Part shown: piece by piece, positions 1 through 12,197 of the stretch | How positions within the stretch are numbered: position 1 is the stretch's first letter | Layout: each line of letters starts with the position of its first letter | Source: Mermis nigrescens | Taxonomy: Eukaryota > Nematoda > Enoplea > Mermithida > Mermithidae | NCBI GenBank assembly: GCA_036768485.1 | Contig: JAVLUZ010000141.1 | Span: 4,663,349 to 4,727,348, forward strand | Length of the DNA stretch: 64,000 nucleotides | Direction: 5' to 3' | Notes under the pieces: model-generated | The model's database searches: none | The model's input: only the letters and a program-made list of their open reading frames with translations | Told to the model about the DNA's origin: nothing | Program-made: the position numbers and the translations under genes

Positions 1-509
1 CGTTGATTGATTTCGCAGTCCACGCACCTTTCGGTCACATTTTCTTTTAATGACTTCAAATAAGGGTAGAAAAGATCAATCCACATCTCTAAAAGTCATC
101 TTAAGGTTGAGGATGAAATAAAATGGCGCATTCGAGACAGAATAAGAGGAAAATGGCGAATTCGAGACGTAATGCGGAACTCGATAGGTAATTGGCGACA
201 AGGCGATGCAAGGGCAAACGGATTTTCTAAAATTGGGCTAAAAAGAACAAGGGAAAAGTTAAGATTGCTGTGTTTTGGTGAAAGCTTTGTCTAAGTCTCA
301 AAATCTTCGTCCTAAATTATACTTCGTGTACAAAACAAAAAATTGAAAGGCGCGAAGCGTTGAAAACAGGTAAATTTGCGCTAATAGGTGACCAAAAATA
401 TCTGTTGCTTATTCCGTCAATTATAAATTTTAAACCGTTATATGCCCTCTGAAGTCCATTTACCATACAGATTGTATTTCTGAGCTAAGTTTGATTCCCA
501 TTTTTTCAG

Positions 510-638
510 TTTCTCTGCGACCAGTCTAGCGCAGCATCGCCTCATGCACAGGAACGCCTCAGTCATTTCGAAGAATTGTTTCGTGAAAACGTCAACGTAC
601 TTTATAGCGAAGTACTGAATGCCCTGAATAACTCCGAG
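510..638 (+). CDS. Nesprin exon (spectrin-repeat helix)
   Basis: The acceptor is TTTTTTCAG at 501-509 and the donor is GAG|GTAAAT at 639. The exon is phase 0 at both ends and codes 43 residues, FLCDQSSAASPHAQERLSHF onward to NALNNSE. The heptad-like spacing (LSHFEELF, VNVLYSEVLNAL) fits the last helix of a spectrin repeat. It joins in frame to 3296. Assignment to the nesprin gene rests on phase and on coiled-coil character rather than on a unique motif. Confidence 0.65.
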
Positions 639-2015
639 GTAAATAAGCATACATTTGTTACGAATTACGCATTCATATCACATGCACATTGGAGGTATGA
701 GGAGAGGCATCTCGGTATCCCCTACCAGAAATTTCAAAAAAGCAGACTGATTAAACATTTATCAAAGCCCTTTTTTCTTTATTTCATGCACAGCCGGAGC
801 TCCAAGTCATTCACAAGTTCTTATTGCTTGACATTTTAAAGGGAAAATAATCACATATCTTATTGAGGATAAAATATAACCGATTCAGTCAATTTTAGAG
901 AGTTATTTTTTCACGCTTTATGGGTTTATCAGCCCTACACATACGAGAAAGGTTGAAATGCTTGAATGGCATGAGGCTCAAAAACAATGGATACCTATGC
1001 GTCGAAAACACCTTTTAGCGTTTTAGATGATGGTTCTTATTCTTAACCGATAAAAACAAAAAATTTAATACAATGAAACATAGTAAAAAGTGACTGGCGC
1101 ATGTGGAACACCAAAAAAATTGGTACTTTTGAAGTAAAAGATTGCTGAAAACGCGGGAAACGGGGCCTTTTCCACGAAGTTAAGGAAAATCAAAAATTCT
1201 GGGGGTCGGCAATTACTTGCGGAGGGTGTAAAACTTTTTCCTGGGGAAGCCCCCAAGATCATGATCATGTAAAATACCATCTTTGAGGCAACTAATGTGA
1301 AACGAAAGTAAGTAAAGCGAAACTATCGCTCTAAATTTGAAAAAAGCATTTGACTGATGGATTTTAACACACTATAAAATTAACAATTCTGTAACCAGGA
1401 ACAATTAGTAGCAAAGTGGAGACTTATGGCTTTTTTAGATTTTAGATAACAACGAATTGAATAATTGTAAAAATGGCAATAAAATTTTTTCAGATAGGTA
1501 TCTTACAAATTTTAGATTGACGCTTCAAGTAGCAGTTCACTAATTAAAATTACTAGCTGACACCCTTTTTTGTTTTAACTTTGCCAAACATAATGTTTAC
1601 ACAAGTATTAATCAAAATTCAATAACAGGGATAAGCCGATGAAACTTTGCGATCTTATCCTAGATTTGTTCTTTCAAAAGACGTTTACTGTCTCGCGATG
1701 TTCAACAAAGTCATAGTTATGATCAAAACATTTTGTAACCTTTTGTGGTTCATCATTTACGTTGGTTGTGAACAAAAACCGCTTCTTGATGCAGTGCATT
1801 CTTCGTAAATTTTAGTTCAATATATTGTTCATACATGCGTTTTATGTATCAGTTTTCAAGGTTTTGGATAGGAATAGACTGCCTTTCTTTGAAGGATCAC
1901 TGCTATTTATAGTCAAAAACGACTGAAGACGTCACCTAAAAGGCATAAGAGCAACTTTTTTTGTCAAAAAGTCGAAAAATGTAAAAACAGTCTTAACTTT
2001 CGAAAGGATGAGAAG
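639..2015. other. Intron sequence with one old repeat copy
   Basis: Nesprin intron. About 1030-1280 is a degenerate, reverse-oriented copy of the family seen at 14860, 16480, 30440, 31783 and 61513: the AAAATCGC.AATTC block and the CCCCCAAGATCATG end are recognisable. Nothing else identifiable. Confidence 0.5.
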
Positions 2016-3093
2016 CACGGCTTTTTTTGTATTAGGCAAAAATTTTTCCCGATGTACAAAGACTTTTGGCAGCCTTCTTTGTACATGTACAAAGATTTTT
2101 GGGAAGACAAAAAGTGCAAAAAAAGGTTTGAAATTCGCAAAAGTTTTCGGCGCTTCGCGCCGAATTGATTAATTGTATGTTCTATAGATCTTTATAATGT
2201 CAGATATTGCATTTTGAAAGGATAAATGTCAAATTTTTCGACGCTTTGCGCCGTTTTGAGACGATTATTAGTGATTTTTGCCCTCCGAAACCCCGAAATT
2301 GGCTAAAATACTCTACCAATGGCAGTGGCGGATCTAGGATTTTCTAAGGTTGGGCGGTATTCTAACTATTCCAAAAACAGTCAAAAATAAGTCCAAAAAT
2401 TTGCCCTTAACGCGCGAAATATCTTTGTTTTCGGTGTTTTACATTGTATATATACTTTTACATAAAATCTTTTTCGACGCAATACTTTTTCTTGAAATTT
2501 TAAAATTTTCTACAATTTTGTGCGAAAAAATCATTAAATTTCTGTGACTTTAACAAAAATCTGGCGCGAAGTGCCGGGAAATTTGTGAAATTAAGGCGGA
2601 TAGACGTCTAGAAGCATGATTCACGGCTTGATTTCGTGTATTTATAGCATTTGATGCGAAACATCGAAATTTTTATTGAAAATAGAAGAAAACTATTCAA
2701 AAATAGCTGTTTCTGCTGTAAAAATTGCTTTGAAACCTACATGAACAGAAAATGGCCATCAGGTCGCTAAGAAAAGTAAGTAAATGTCATTCATAGGTAT
2801 CATCCAGCGCGTAGCGTCGGAAAAATTTGAGAAATTATGGTCACTGACGGCCAAAAAACATCGAAAATTGCATATACATTCTTTATCTCGCCAAATATTT
2901 TTGACCAATGAGGGCGGCCACGCCCCCCTCCCCCGCCCTCCTTAAATCCGCACCTGACTTAAGGTCGAACGCCATACTAAAATCGCTACTGTACCATATT
3001 ATAAGACCCAAAATTTGTGTGCATAAAATGTACAAAGACTTTTAGGGACCATCTTTGTACATGTACAAACGGACCTTGAACAAAAAAACACTA
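2016..3093 (+). mobile_element. TACAAAG-family hAT-type MITE, interrupted
   Basis: Degenerate ends: left CACGGCTTTTTTTGTATT, right ACAAAAAAACACTA, related to the family TIR CAGTGTTTTTTTGTAC. The flanks ATGAGAAG (2008-2015) and ATGGAAAG (3094-3101) are an 8-bp duplication with two mismatches. Inside are repeated GTACATGTACAAAG palindromes and two copies of the GGCGC hairpin motif. It is split by a younger element at 2323-2956. It sits in a nesprin intron. Confidence 0.75.
2323..2956. mobile_element. CAGTGGCGGAT-type hAT MITE nested in another MITE
   Basis: Left end CAGTGGCGGATCTAGG, right end TTAAATCCGCACCTG (imperfect inverted repeat). The flanks ACCAATGG and ACTTAAGG match at 5 of 8 positions, consistent with a decayed 8-bp duplication. 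The host repeat continues on both sides (ACTCTACCAA... and ...GGTCGAAC), which proves insertion. Related copies are at 7441-7913 and 58979-59170. Confidence 0.75.
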
Positions 3094-3295
3094 ATGGAAA
3101 GGCCGACTATGTATTGTTAATCCCCATTTTCTCACTAAGATCAATATTTGTAAAGCAATTAGCCTGTTTCTACGACCTCAACGAAAGCTGATAAGAGATA
3201 AACAATTCGAATGAAGTACAGCAATATTTATTAGTGACTAATTTTGTATCATTGCACGTGTAATATCCCCAGTTTTTCAATGCTCAACTGTTCAG

Positions 3296-3479
3296 GTATC
3301 TCAAGATGCTATAGATAGTTTCAACCAGCGACATACTCACTTGATGGAATGCGTTGAAAAAATTTTATCTATAAGGCTACCTCATCTGGCCAAAGAAGTG
3401 TCCAGCAGACTTGACTCAGTTAAAGCTTTATTAAAAGCATTGCACGATGAATTCGCCCGTTATTTGTCTTGTTACGATG
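3296..3479 (+). CDS. Nesprin exon (spectrin repeat)
   Basis: The acceptor is AACTGTTCAG at 3295. The donor GATG|GTAAAT leaves one base over (phase 1). It codes 61 residues beginning VSQDAIDSFNQRHTHLMECV and ending DEFARYLSCYD. The long amphipathic helices (VEKILSIRLPHLAKEV, LDSVKALLKALHDEFARYL) are typical of spectrin repeats. The overhanging G is completed by the GC at 10629, so the join keeps the frame. Confidence 0.7.
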
Positions 3480-3539
3480 GTAAATTTAACACAAGAGCAT
3501 GGGGGTGAAGGGGTATCATCTCCCCTGAGCTATAAACAA

Positions 3540-3780
3540 TTGATAGCTGTACAGTCATTTTGGCCGAAAAAATATTGCTAAATAGCTTTTTTGGGCTCTG
3601 AAAACTAGCTACAATGCAACCTTTTTTGACTCAGAAACATACCAGTCAGGAATGCTATATAGTTCTTTTTCTGAATTTCAAAAGGATATATAACTATAGG
3701 ACTTCAAAAAGGTCTAAATAGCTATTTTTAGTCCAAAAAGCTAACTAGCTATGTTTCTGAATTCTTAAAGGCTACATATT
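3540..3780. repeat. GCTATATAG degenerate tandem array
   Basis: Six or so units of roughly 33 bases, each with an (A)GCTATATAG-like core next to a CTTTTTGGGCTCAGAAAA-like spacer. The same array recurs at 29150-29470. It starts about 60 bases after the donor of the nesprin exon at 3479. Confidence 0.65.
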
Positions 3781-4897
3781 GACAAAAATGCTCAAAAACG
3801 GTGCTTTTAAAGCGATACCATCGTTTTTTCGCTATAGAAGCGTTTTTTGTAAAGCACTTAGCTATCTATCAATTTTTGATTTTCTTTCCTCCGGAAAGTT
3901 TGACCTTGCGCACCTATTGTCAATTTTCTGTTCCGTGTATGTAAACGGTGCATTTTTATTGAATCTGTTTTAGGTTCCTAAGACAGACTTTTTAATCGGG
4001 GTCGGGCTTCACTTAAGGTAATCAAAATCATTTTCTGCAGTAATGCTCATTGCTATACTTAAACCGTATATACTTATGTATGAATGAATGCGATTCATAA
4101 TGTTCAATCCTAAGTGTGTCTGTGATCTTCATATTTTGGGAGGTTTTCTAGAAATTTTGGACGAAATCAAGGAGTCACGGCAAATTTTTGATTTCAGCTG
4201 TAGAATATTAAAATTCGTTTTGCAGTTTCACAGTCAATATTGTTAGTTTTCTAGATAAATAGAGATTTTTTTATCAGACTATTCGCTTTCCGTGACTACT
4301 TTACCGTGAACCCTCAGTTATCGGCGTTAAAATAATACATTAGAAGGATCTTATTCAGTAAGATACATGTTTAAATTTGATTCATCTGTTTCATATAAAC
4401 TGGAACTTTTAAACGTTTTGAAAGATAACGATGCAGTTTTAAATTGTAAAAAACATTTTATTTATTATTGATTACCATTCTTTGATTTGGCATGCTCTGT
4501 GGCCACCTGCAACTTGTTCTAGTATACGGTTATTCAAGCTTTGTTCCTAAAAGTCCGTGAAATCGTAAATAGTAAAATCAAAAAAAATATTGCTTCGCGC
4601 GTTACACTGACATCTTAGTTGATTTTATGTAAAAAACTTGCATTCGTAGTATTTCAGTTTCATTCAAAGCTAATATTCAATTTATTTTGGTACATTGGTT
4701 CTGATCAGGGTAAATAGATCGTACGAACTTCGCTAACATGATCTTACAAAGTAATCTGAAAACAAGATCTTACAAAGTAATCTGAAAATTTACGCGTAAT
4801 GTTCGATATTTATTTTACTTGAACTAAAAGGGTGTCAAACCGACGATACAAAGCTGTTCATTTGTCATAATTTGATTTTCTCTCAGTCTGTGACAAG

Positions 4898-6084
4898 CAG
4901 TGTTTTTTTTTGCACAGTGCAAACTTTTTTGGGCCCGTGCAAAGAAAAAATTTGGTGATTTTTGCACGGTGCAAAGAAAAATTTGGGCAAAAATAATGTA
5001 AAATATGTCGATTTTTGAACGCCCAGGTCACTTTAAAATCAAATTTTCAAAAAATTTTCGGCGCTTCGCGCCGGATAACACCAAAATATCTTATTTTCTT
5101 TCCAGCGCGCCCACTGAGTTCAATTTTTCATCCTATTTTCATTTCTGATGCAGACAGGCTTATTCTACTTTGCGTATTCCATTACCGAATTAGCAAGACG
5201 TGGATCTTGTTTTAGCTTGTTTTACTTTTTTCAAAGGTCACCCAATTTTAAAAGTGCAAAAAGTTTCAAATGAGCACTTATTGGAAAAAATGCAAAGATT
5301 TTCGGTACTAGTGCTTGATGTCCCATGCCTTTTTTCGACACTTTTCCCTAATGTAGTAAATTTCTAGACCAGGTTAAACGAATCATTAGGTTTTTGTTTT
5401 ACTTTACAGTGCCTACAAATTGTTAATTAAGTTTTCTGCGTCATGTTAATAGGTAATTACGCTATTTTTTCATTTTTTGCTCATGCCATTTTCAGAGCTT
5501 TCATATGTTTTTAAACAGGATTTCGATAATTATGACGATTGAAGCCCTATTTTAATTTTAGCATTACAGTGTTGTTTTGTACACATTTTTCAGTGCTAGA
5601 AAGTGAAAAATCTGAAGTGCTTTTTTTGGAAAATCCCAATAAAGTTTCGCGCTTCGCGCGATTTCTTCACTTTTATAGATATTTTCAGCATAAACATTTC
5701 AAATAAAATTTTACATTTGATCATTTTTAAGATTTTCTGGCTCGAAAATAGGAAAAAATTTTCGCGCTTCGCGCGACTTATTATATTTATCCACTTATAA
5801 CATGAATCGCTAGAAAAATATGTCATTTTATTTTTTGAGCATTAAATTCCTGCAGAAACTATTAAATGTGCTGAAAATTTGTTACAGAAATCGCAAATCT
5901 GTCGTTTTTCTCAGGGTAAACATAGTGTGAAAGATATAACGGCTAAACCTACAGTATCCTACCGCGCGAAGCGCGGAAAATTTTTGTATATGAAATACAT
6001 TGTACAAAAAAATTTTCGGTCGTGCAAAAGGATTTTGGGAGGTTTTTTGCACGGTGCAAAGAGGCCCGTGCAAAAAAAACACTG
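4898..6084. mobile_element. TGCAC-family hAT-type element
   Basis: Ends CAGTGTTTTTTTTTGCACAG and GCCCGTGCAAAAAAAACACTG (inverted). The flanks GTGACAAG (4890-4897) and GTGTCAAG (6085-6092) form an 8-bp duplication with one mismatch, the hAT hallmark. The 1187-bp interior carries TTTGCACGGTGCAAAG palindromes and four GGCGC-type hairpins. There is no transposase, so it is non-autonomous. A truncated relative is at 29766-30075. Confidence 0.8.
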
Positions 6085-6240
6085 GTGTCAAGTAATGAAT
6101 TAATACGTTGCATGGAGGTGAATTGCTTAAACTAGATGCAAATTTACTTTTTTGCAATAAAACAGTTCAACAACAAAAGTTTCTATTTGAAGTCATTAGT
6201 TTGATTTAAATCGTAATGCTTCTCTCGACATTTTATTGGT

Positions 6241-6562
6241 ATATTTATATTTATTATTTATATTTATGTTTACCAAACATACACATGGGGGTAGGTCCAC
6301 ACTAGGCTTTTCACCTAAATTTGAGTATTGCCTACACACCAGAACCGTGTGTTTTCTCGCTTGAATACCGCAAGGGGTCGCTACCCCCTAGGGTTGACCT
6401 CCGCCACACAAATGCAGCTTCCCATTTATCGACTCCGGAGGGATTAAAGGCTGGGTTGACCTGAGCCGAATACCTGTGAAAACCCTCGAATCAAGGTCGG
6501 AGTCGAACCCGGGTCGATGCGTTTAGGGGTAGAAGCGATACCAACTAGCATCGAGGCTCTAA
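6241..6562 (-). mobile_element. tRNA-derived SINE
   Basis: On the - strand, the head near 6560 reads GAGCCTCGATGCTAGTTGG, with an A-box-like GCTAGTTGGTA, followed by a perfect B box GGTTCGACTCC (complement of about 6490-6500). After a body of about 200 bases it ends in an AT-rich simple repeat tail (AAATAT-like units, 6241-6270). This is the layout of a tRNA-derived SINE transcribed by RNA polymerase III. It lies in a nesprin intron, antisense to it. Confidence 0.65.
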
Positions 6563-7440
6563 AAGGGCCAGACAGGCAGGTATATACTGTCCAGCGATTT
6601 TGAGCTGATGGAACATTTTCTGCATAATTTATGAGGACAAAAGCAGTATTAATGTCAAAATTTTCCTGATTAATAATTCAACGTGTTCTTTACTCAAAAA
6701 GCACCCAAAATCGTCTCAAAATAATCTGGAAAAATTCGAAATTTCATCTCCAAATTGATCAATTTCTATATTTTTAGTCTTAAAAGCGATATAACAGTCG
6801 AAATCGACTAGACATGCTAAAACGATGCGGACTTATAGGGATGCAACGGGTAGTGAATTTTAGTACATTCGGGTTCGGGTAGTTCACTTTAATTATTCAG
6901 GTTCGGGTAATCAAGTTCAGTTTATTAGGGTTCGGGTATCAAAATCAACACCCGATCGGGTTCGGGTAGTTCATAAACATATACCTACAATAAACTATTG
7001 TACATAGGTAAAAGTACGTACAATAAAATAGCGCATTTATTTGGTTTTAGTACACCTTAATCTTGCATATCAATATCAATCTTGCATAGTTCAATGCCTA
7101 CTATGCAGTGCCTAGTGTAGTCATATATATGGGGGCTTGGGGATCTTTTTTGACCATCAGCAAGAGAAAATATAAAATTGTATAGAGTACAGGAAGCCCA
7201 GAATAGGACAGAAAAATGGGTGAAAAAAGTTATCCTAGAGCAGTGAAAAGGTAGCTTTGGTGCTTTAATGTTTACTCCACATTTTGAGGCCATTGGAGAT
7301 GGATAAAGCTTTGAATTTTAGGTCTTTCTTCCTATCTGACTCTCTAGGCTGAACTGACCTCCAAAACCATCCGTCCTTTGCAACTATGGTGCCTTCTATT
7401 TCTATTGAATGTCAAAACTTTGTTTTACGACTTTTAGTAA

Positions 7441-7913
7441 CAGTGGATTTTCTGACGGGGCGGAACTCAAGATTTTCATGAAAGTACCTAACAAACATTG
7501 TCCAAGGATTGGTATATTTTGCTTAAAGTACTGGTTTTTTTGCTGTCTTTTGATAGGCAGCAGAATTATTTCTGATGCAAAAAAGTACAAATTGATCGGA
7601 ATTTTTCAAAGTTTTATTATGAAAAACTCGCAAAATTAATTCAGAAAGTGACTCAGATCACCGAAAGACACGCGAGAAATCATTGTAAGAGCTACAAAAT
7701 CTTTGTTATGTGCAAAAACTACTCTTCTAACGTAAATTTAGGTTTTTCAGAGTGCCAAGAGAGTCAATAGATGTCATTAATGAGTAAACCGGAAAAATTT
7801 GAAAAATCATGACAAAATGGCTAAAATCATCAAAAAAATACACATCTATCCTTCAGTGCGTCCGAATTTTTTTATGACGACAAGGGCGGCCGCCCCCTCT
7901 AAATCCGTCAGTG
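7441..7913. mobile_element. CAGTGG hAT MITE nested in 6837-9701
   Basis: Left end CAGTGGATTTTCTGACGGGG, right end CTCTAAATCCGTCAGTG. The flanks TTTAGTAA and CTTAGTAG match at 6 of 8. The interior resembles the 3' half of the copy at 2323-2956 (AAATGTCATT... and GAAAAATTTGA... blocks). Confidence 0.6.
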
Positions 7914-8399
7914 CTTAGTAGTGCAATTTAGCTATTTCTGGTTCTCTGACAATAAAAAAATAATTTGTCAACACAGCGCGAAACGCTCGAAAATTTTTCA
8001 TATTTTTAGCGTTTTTTAGTTCGAATTTGAGGTTTTTTTGATGATAAACTCGTACTTTAGAAAATTGAATTCGCTAAAGCGCAAAACAATTTTGTCATTC
8101 TCATTGTCTGAAACAAAGCTATCAGGTTTTGTAGTTACGAATAAGGTAGAAAATTGCCAAACTTATCAAAATAATTTGCATATCTTGCTTGAGCTGCGCG
8201 TCCCTTTTTGACTTAAATATTAATCTGTGCTGCCATTGGAAAAATCTTTTTTATTGTTCGCGTCTCGCATCAAGCGTTTTTCTCATTCAGTGATATATTT
8301 TACATATATTCTTAAGGATAGAATTATATTTTTCAAGCATTTGTTCAATTTTTTACTAGCTGCCTTAATTTAATCAATTAGCTAAAACATATGTGTACG

Positions 8400-8760
8400 C
8401 GGGCGAACGCAGGATTCTTTAAGAGTGGGGGTGGGGGCGCCAGGCGATCCGTAAATTGGTGACCCTTTATTTTGGGACATGTTAGGCGTACGCAAAATAA
8501 TGTGCATTTTCTTACGTTTCCAAATAAGCTATCCATTAAGCTCATAAAATTCGAGATTTTAAAATAAGTTATATTTTCTTTTGTTTTTTAACCGTGCTTG
8601 AGCCAAAGTTATAGGAAACAAGAATCCTACGGTGCGAAGCGCCGAAGATTTTGAGATTTTTCGATGAAAAATGCCAATTTTCGTTATTTTCCATGCATTT
8701 TCTTTACCTTTCCAAAATTATTTTAGGGCTAACTGGGGTCCTAACCTCCCCTTGTTCCCA
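8400..8760. repeat. Repeat fragment related to 43492-43854
   Basis: Shares the sequence order ATCCATTAAG.TCATAAAATT, a CGTGCTTGAGCCAAA-type block, GTGCGAAGCGCCGAA, and a final CCTTTCCAAAATT with the elements at 43492 and 53109. The ends are too decayed to place. Confidence 0.5.
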
Positions 8761-8825
8761 TTTATATGTAAATGCCAAAATACTGCCAAAGAAGCGCCTA
8801 GGATCATTTTGAGATTAGACCTAGT

Positions 8826-9254
8826 CAGTGTTTTCTTTGTACAAGGTCCCTTTGTGCATGTACAAAGATGGTCCCCAAAAGTCTTTGCACATTTTTTATA
8901 TGCAAATTTTTGTGCATTATAATATAATACAGTAGCAATTTTATTCAGGTAAAACAGGGTTTTTCGACCTTTGGTAGTGTATTTTAGCTAATTTTTGGAT
9001 TTCTGACGCCAAAAATTACTAAAAATTGTCTCAAAACGGATGTGACATTTTGTAATTTTAAATGCAAATTGTGCCATTAAATATTATAAAAGACAGACAA
9101 TTACTCATTCCGGCGCGAAGCGCCTAAAATTTCAGAGAATTTTGCACCTTTTTACAGTTTTTGTCTCCCAAAAAATCTTAGTACATGTACAAAGACGGTT
9201 CCGAGAAGTCTTTGTACATTTGGAAAAATCTTTGCCGAATACGAAAAAACCGTG
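8826..9254 (-). mobile_element. TACAAAG-family hAT-type MITE
   Basis: Ends CAGTGTTTTCTTTGTAC and ACGAAAAAACCGTG. The flanks GACCTAGT (8818-8825) and GACCCAGT (9255-9262) are an 8-bp duplication with one mismatch. It is inverted relative to the copies at 12198 and 57824. It sits inside the larger element 6837-9701, so it inserted later. Confidence 0.8.
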
Positions 9255-9709
9255 GACCCAGTAATGATTTCAACCGCAAAGCTTGCTCAGTTTATCCCGA
9301 AAGCGCTTGCTAATTGGCCAAAAAAACTGCTATTTATGAAGCTTAACATGATTTAAACAAATTCTATCACGAATGACGAAGCAGTTTTCAAGCGGAATTT
9401 CATTTGACAATCATTGTGTGAAAAAAAAGTTAAAAGCTAACGTTAGAAGATTGAGAGAAAAAAACCGGCGCGAAGCGCCGAAAAATTTCGAAGTTTTGAC
9501 ATGGAATAGTGGCGTTTTAGTGCTTAAAAATTTCCGAATAGACCCGGATAAAGTGTAAAAACATTCGGGTTCGGGTTCAGGTAGTCAAAATGAATTTATT
9601 CGGGTTCGAGTAGTCGAGTTCAGTTTATTCGGGTTCGGGTTCGGGTCCTGAATTTTGTTCGGGTACCCGAGTATGCGGGTTCGGGTACTCGTTGCATCCC
9701 TGGACTTCT

Positions 9710-10628
9710 CACGTAAAAGCAATTTATATAGACTATTTTGACCATTCTCGTCATTTAATTGGCAAAAAGTGATCTGGATTTCTGGAACTTTGCTCCCCAA
9801 GCCGGCCCTAACTTTGATCATCTATAAGTTATACGCATCTTAGATTAACCCGGCCCATGGCAAGTTCTGCTACTACTTGGGAATCGGGTTTGGATGGGAC
9901 ATCCCTAATATTTTATTACTGTTGCTTGCTGATTCGTGGTAGGTTTTAATGGCTAAGTGAGAACATGAGGCAGCTATACATAGATACAAACGCAGGAGTA
10001 AATCTCCACTTATGTATCAAACGGAAAGTAAGGGGTCAATCTGCAGATAGCATACGAGGATTCTTGAGGTCCAGTGCAGACATATAATGTGGGTTTTGGG
10101 ATCGAGCAGGTGGACCCTATAGAAGGCAACAGGGAAAAATTTTCTGGGGAAATTTAGACCAAATTAAGGTTATATTTGGATTAAAATCAAACTATTTGAA
10201 CTTATTTGGAATCAAGGTAACTTAGCTCTCCATCTGATTTCAAGATTTTGCAGATCCTAAGTCTACTGTATGGCTGTGTTGGATAGCCTGCCTCCATCTG
10301 AATATTAGCAGTTTCAGCGTATAGTAAATTAAAAAGTTGAATAATTTATTTTAAAAAAATTTTGGCTTAACGGGAGCTTTGTTAAGCGATAAATTTATCG
10401 CTTATTTTTCTTTCCAGAATAGTCAGCTCATAAAATTGAAGGATCATTGACTGATTTTAAACAAAATTTCTGATTATAAATGGCAATTGCTCATATTTTA
10501 ATGATTAGTCGATTAATGCGCTCGAATCATTTGTTAGGACAGGATAAGAAACGATTGTTATTAAGGGCATGTTTGATTACTAACAATTTTTTCAGTTTCA
10601 ATTAATGCCTCGTAATAATTTTTTTCAG
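9710..10628. other. Intron sequence, nothing recognised
   Basis: Nesprin intron leading to the acceptor at 10628. No coding, RNA or repeat signal that I can name. Confidence 0.5.
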
Positions 10629-10756
10629 GCGGCACCTGTCTGCAACAATTTCGAAAATGGCTGCAGGACATGGACCATCTATTAAATAGAATGAACGCTC
10701 TTTACGAACCGATGCTGACCTCCGAACAGATAAATATGCTGTCGCTGAAGCAGCAG
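10629..10756 (+). CDS. Nesprin exon (spectrin repeat, helix A with W)
   Basis: The acceptor is TTTTTTTCAG and the donor is CAGCAG|GTATTT. It enters in phase 1 and leaves in phase 0. It codes GTCLQQFRKWLQDMDHLLNR and on to MLSLKQQ. The FxxWLxxM/L pattern is the usual start of a spectrin repeat, with the conserved helix-A tryptophan. The 7.1-kb intron before it is almost entirely nested transposons. Confidence 0.75.
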
Positions 10757-12000
10757 GTATTTTGCATCCATGCGAGTTTACGTCATTTACTCATTTGTTT
10801 AAACTTAAAGTTTGATATTAATGTTTAAAATTAAAGATTCCTTAAGTAGACGTACATTTTTGGAAGTTTGAATCACAAAAGGAAAAATAGAAAAAATTAC
10901 TGGAAGGCCTTTTCTAATACGACATTATGTGACGTCATCTCTAAACAGAAAGTTCAGTTAGATCTTCTATTTTTGAACGATTAAACGATATTTGTAGCTT
11001 TGTAGCTCGATAAGATTCAAAATTATTTGGCGATAAAATCAAAAATTATTTGGATGACCACAAAGCTTGTCCATGCTGCGCATCTGTGCTCGTTGCCGTC
11101 TTTATAGAAAAGTTATTCAATGGTTTTATTTGTATTTCAGTATTCATTAGAATTCGCGAAATTTTCGTGCTGACAGCTCGGAGTTTGGTCCGGAATTATC
11201 GACTCCAGTTGGGCGGACTTTTGAATTATAAAAAACAGCTAAAAATTGACCAATATTTTACGATTTGTTAACTTCTCTATAAATAAGCCTTACTTTTTCA
11301 CTAAAAAGGCGGAAGACATATTATAGTTTGGTTTGTGACGGAAAATGGTAGAATAAAATGCATAAATATGGCTGTTATATATTGACGTTCCGTCTAAAAT
11401 TCGAGAAATAATTTGATAATTTAGCTTCGAATATTCAGCGCGCACCATATGAATTCTTTTTTCTCGTAACTTTACATCAGCGATTTGCATGGGCATAGAG
11501 GAGATAATAATGTTACATTACCCCTTCCTAAAACTTCGGGAAATAGATTAGGTACTGTGAGGCGATTTGGGAAAAATGTAGTGTAAATAAACCCGTTCAA
11601 TTATTCCGATTTTGAATTAACTTGGTCAGTCCTTAAGCTAAAAACATGTAGCATAATCTGGTGCTTGTTCAGTAACGCAAAGAATGGGAAATAATACATG
11701 GTTGTAATTCACAAGTTTTTAATTAGTAGTCAGTGGAGCAGTTTGAAATTATCTTGAAGTATTCAAGTTTACCTTACTTACGAAATATTCGCGATGTTGG
11801 AATTTTCAGTACATTGACGAAAAATTAACTTTAGCATAAACTCATTTGTATATTATCAATCAGCCGCATCACACTTTGAGGTGTCTGCGTAGAAATGGTT
11901 GAAAAACATTGGGTCGATCAAATGCATTTGTAAATTTAATTCAACCCTCTTTCATGTGAAACGACCTTTCAGGAAGCTGTAGAACAATCATAAACGCATT
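10757..12000. other. Intron sequence, nothing recognised
   Basis: Nesprin intron. AT-rich, with no coding block, inverted repeat or family repeat that I could support. Confidence 0.45.
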
Positions 12001-12027
12001 TTAAATGATAAAAATGGTATCTGCTAA

Positions 12028-12192
12028 CAGCACTATTTTCTTTTTTTTTGTACGAAAACTTCGATTCTCTTTGTACAATCGAAAATCGGCCAAAAACTGC
12101 CTAAACTCTGTGTGCGAAGATGTACAAAGATCGTTCCATAAATCTTTGTACGAGCCCCAAAATCTTGTCCCGTACAAAAAAGAAAAACAGTG
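12028..12192. mobile_element. Short variant of the TACAAAG family
   Basis: Starts near CAGCACTATTTTCTTTTT and ends CGTACAAAAAAGAAAAACAGTG. The inner TTGTACAATCGAAAATCGGC and CCAAAAACTGCCTA blocks recur at 26190-26340, so this is a distinct subfamily of about 165 bp. Confidence 0.55.
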
Positions 12193-12197
12193 GTTAA

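Larger units (their letters stand above)
6837..9701. mobile_element. Large hAT-type element with GGTTCGGGTA subterminal repeats
   Basis: Inverted ends AGGGATGCAACGGGTA and GTACTCGTTGCATCCCT. The flanks GGACTTAT (6829-6836) and GGACTTCT (9702-9709) are an 8-bp duplication with one mismatch. Multiple GGTTCGGGTA copies cluster just inside each end (6865-6975 and 9560-9690), typical of subterminal transposase-binding repeats. The 2.87-kb body holds younger insertions (7441-7913, 8826-9254) and no recognisable transposase. Confidence 0.75.
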
